Source of the DNA: a virus | Virus record (IMG/VR): IMGVR_UViG_3300045425_000019 | Span: 1 to 30,091 of that record | Strand: one strand, 5' to 3' | DNA length: 30,091 nucleotides | Part shown: piece by piece, positions 28,587-30,091 of the stretch | Layout: every line of letters begins with the position of its first letter | Numbering within the stretch: position 1 is the stretch's first letter | Notes under the pieces: model-generated | The model's database searches: none | What the model was told of the DNA's origin: nothing | What the model saw: the letters and a program-made list of their open reading frames with translations, nothing else | Made by a program: the position numbers and the translations under genes

Positions 28587-30091
28587 TTAAATCTCCTCTT
28601 GTTGTGTTTGTGCTCCTGCCTCTGCTTGTAGATCCATACTAGCTTGTTGTACCAACCTCTGTGTTTCAGCAGTTTCAGTAACAGCAATGTTATCTTTAAA
28701 GAGTTTGTACTTCGTCAATCCCATTGTTTCCTCTACCATTTTAGTCAATTGCTTACGAGACAAGTCAGGTTTAATGAATTCACCTAATGGACTATTGAAT
28801 AATTGAGTCATGTTTTGAATCAATTGTGCTCTAGCTGCAAAGTGACGACTGCCAACAGGGCGAAGTTTACCAATTGCTGTAATGTCCTCCTTAGTGATCT
28901 GCACGAATGTTGCTGCACCAAAATCATCATCAACTACTTTAAGTGTATCTGACACTGATATATTACGTTTGGCTGCCTCCAACATAAGATTCAACACTGG
29001 CTCTAAGAATTGTATCTCAAACTTATTAGTTTTAGACATGAAATTCCTACCAGCATTATTCTCCAATGTCTGTACTTCAAATGCTGTTTTCTCCCCCGGT
29101 GTACGAATACCCATAGCTTGTTTAGGAGCACCTGCCATTTCTTCCATCATTTCCATTAAGAAGCCAATCTCGTTGTTAACTTGGAAGGCTGCTGGATTAG
29201 GAGGCATTGGTACTACATCCCCTTCACTTTGTCCACCCGGTATGTATATATTCTCATTTGGCCCCCAACTGAATGGATCTACTTGTCCGAATATCTTCTT
29301 AGGGGGCATAATAGTTTGATCTAGAGCGTCAGCTTTGGTATTCTCTAAATGATCCAACCTATATTGCATACCAACCAAATTAGCCAGAGGAGACATACCA
29401 TATAGATTATCTGGGCGTTCACGCCAAGTGACCATAGTTTTATTAGTCTTACCAAACCAGTTGGGATTGGCTATGTTTCTAAGAATATACCTACCATCTG
29501 CTATGGTTACAATACGATTCTCATGGAGTGTATCTGTTTTCTCATCATATATATCTCCTTCAAATTCAATGATTTCAACCAACCCACTACCATAATATTC
29601 GTTCAGACTACCAAAACCATCAGCAAAATAACCATCTGCTTTGTTCCAATCTTCTAACTTGAATGTAGATACTGTACTTCGTATCTCACGAACCTTCTTA
29701 AATCCCTCTCTATCAAACTTAAGATCAGGGCGTGTTTCTAAGTCTTTCTTGAGGTCTCCAACATTCTTGAGGTATCTAGTAAACTTAGGTGTCTTGTCAT
29801 AAGTAGATGCTGTTGGGTTAAAGTAATGATCCCAGGGGGATATTCTTTCTAACTTAGGCCCGGTGTATGTAGTAACATCCTCATCTGTCTCAACGTCTTT
29901 ATGCTTCTCTGTAACAAATACCACTTCACCAAGAACAATACCATAGTCTATATAATCATATAGAAGTTTTGATATTGTCTCCCTGAGACCAGATTGTTTA
30001 GCCTTATTCTTGACGTACATCTCGATGATTCGTCGTTTCTCTTTAGTCACACTCTCTTGGTCGTCACCTTCCCATACTAGCCAATCATCAT
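28587..30091 (-). CDS. portal (head-tail connector) protein, 5' end outside window
   Basis: The open frame runs through the window edge. A GTG at 30050 is not the start, because the frame continues upstream as DDWLVWEGDDQESVTKEKRR. Portal landmarks include YGIVLGEVVFVTEKHKD, RISPWDHYFNPTASTYDKTPKFTRYLKNVGDLKKD, GLVEIIEFEGDIYDE, IANPNWFGKTNKTMVTWRERPDNLYGMSPLANLVGMQYRLDHLENTKADALD, a MPPNPAAFQVNNEIGFLMEMMEEMAGAPKQAMGIRTPGEKTAFEVQ segment, and a long helical C-terminus ending QAEAGAQTQQEEI. This pattern matches SIO1/VpV262-type portal proteins rather than T7 gp8. It forms the dodecameric ring for DNA packaging and tail attachment. The missing N-terminus probably lacks fewer than 150 residues, judged from usual portal lengths. 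Confidence 0.9.
   Translation of the reverse strand, partial: DDWLVWEGDDQESVTKEKRRIIEMYVKNKAKQSGLRETISKLLYDYIDYGIVLGEVVFVTEKHKDVETDEDVTTYTGPKLERISPWDHYFNPTASTYDKTPKFTRYLKNVGDLKKDLETRPDLKFDREGFKKVREIRSTVSTFKLEDWNKADGYFADGFGSLNEYYGSGLVEIIEFEGDIYDEKTDTLHENRIVTIADGRYILRNIANPNWFGKTNKTMVTWRERPDNLYGMSPLANLVGMQYRLDHLENTKADALDQTIMPPKKIFGQVDPFSWGPNENIYIPGGQSEGDVVPMPPNPAAFQVNNEIGFLMEMMEEMAGAPKQAMGIRTPGEKTAFEVQTLENNAGRNFMSKTNKFEIQFLEPVLNLMLEAAKRNISVSDTLKVVDDDFGAATFVQITKEDITAIGKLRPVGSRHFAARAQLIQNMTQLFNSPLGEFIKPDLSRKQLTKMVEETMGLTKYKLFKDNIAVTETAETQRLVQQASMDLQAEAGAQTQQEEI

Noticed and set aside
28502-28687. 61-codon - strand ORF at the portal end
   Set aside because: It overlaps the portal C-terminus out of frame, has a Lys/Asn/Ile composition typical of AT-rich spacer, and has no ribosome site.
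30048-30050. GTG as portal start
   Set aside because: The frame stays open upstream to the window edge with portal-like sequence, so the true start is outside.

Overview
This window is part of a lytic, tailed, short-tailed (podovirus-type) double-stranded DNA phage genome. It is AT-rich, has no host-like genes, and is packed with overlapping genes (ATGA, TAATG and GTGA junctions). The gene content fits the marine SIO1/VpV262-type lineage (Zobellviridae): thyX, a calcineurin-like phosphoesterase, phoH, class I ribonucleotide reductase and a T7-like virion module on the opposite strand. This placement is inferred from gene content, not from a search. A Gram-negative host is likely.

Left arm (1-11375, + strand): a replication and nucleotide-metabolism operon. 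It holds the tail of an unknown gene, an SH3-like small protein, a 5'-3' exonuclease, an HNH nuclease, a small membrane protein (DUF5658-like), ThyX, a metallophosphoesterase, PhoH, a striking hexapeptide-repeat protein, NrdB, NrdA, an N4 gp49-like protein and a dATP/dGTP diphosphohydrolase-like protein (DUF5664), with several very small genes between them. Host DNA degradation (exonuclease, HNH) would supply nucleotides, which NrdA/NrdB and ThyX turn into dNTPs including dTMP. Both reductase subunits carry selfish elements: nrdB is split by a group I intron (about 469 nt) that holds a decayed homing-endonuclease fragment, and nrdA carries a 327-residue LAGLIDADG intein.

The two arms converge at about 11376-11488, where a long imperfect hairpin lies between the operons.

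Right arm (11489-30091, - strand; read from right to left): portal (5' end outside the window), a small protein, scaffold, major capsid protein, a head protein, a basic Gly/Ala/Lys-rich protein, a T7 gp11-like tail adaptor, three tiny proteins, a gp12-like nozzle, a separate small ORF that looks like the missing nozzle C-terminus, a gp13-like protein, a gp14-like internal protein, a 1641-residue internal protein, a 779-residue internal protein with a C-terminal lytic transglycosylase domain, and a small membrane/coiled-coil protein. Stable hairpins lie between several of these genes.

The only long gene-free stretch is 19781-20202, between the gp13-like and gp14-like genes. It is not empty. 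It has a near-consensus sigma70-type promoter on each strand, facing each other, and a set of helices whose G-U pairs only work if the + strand is transcribed. I read it as a candidate structured non-coding RNA of about 375 nt, antisense to the leader of the internal-core genes. This RNA, the Ser-Gln-Tyr-Gly hexapeptide protein and the nozzle with an apparent beta-propeller are the most novel-looking items.
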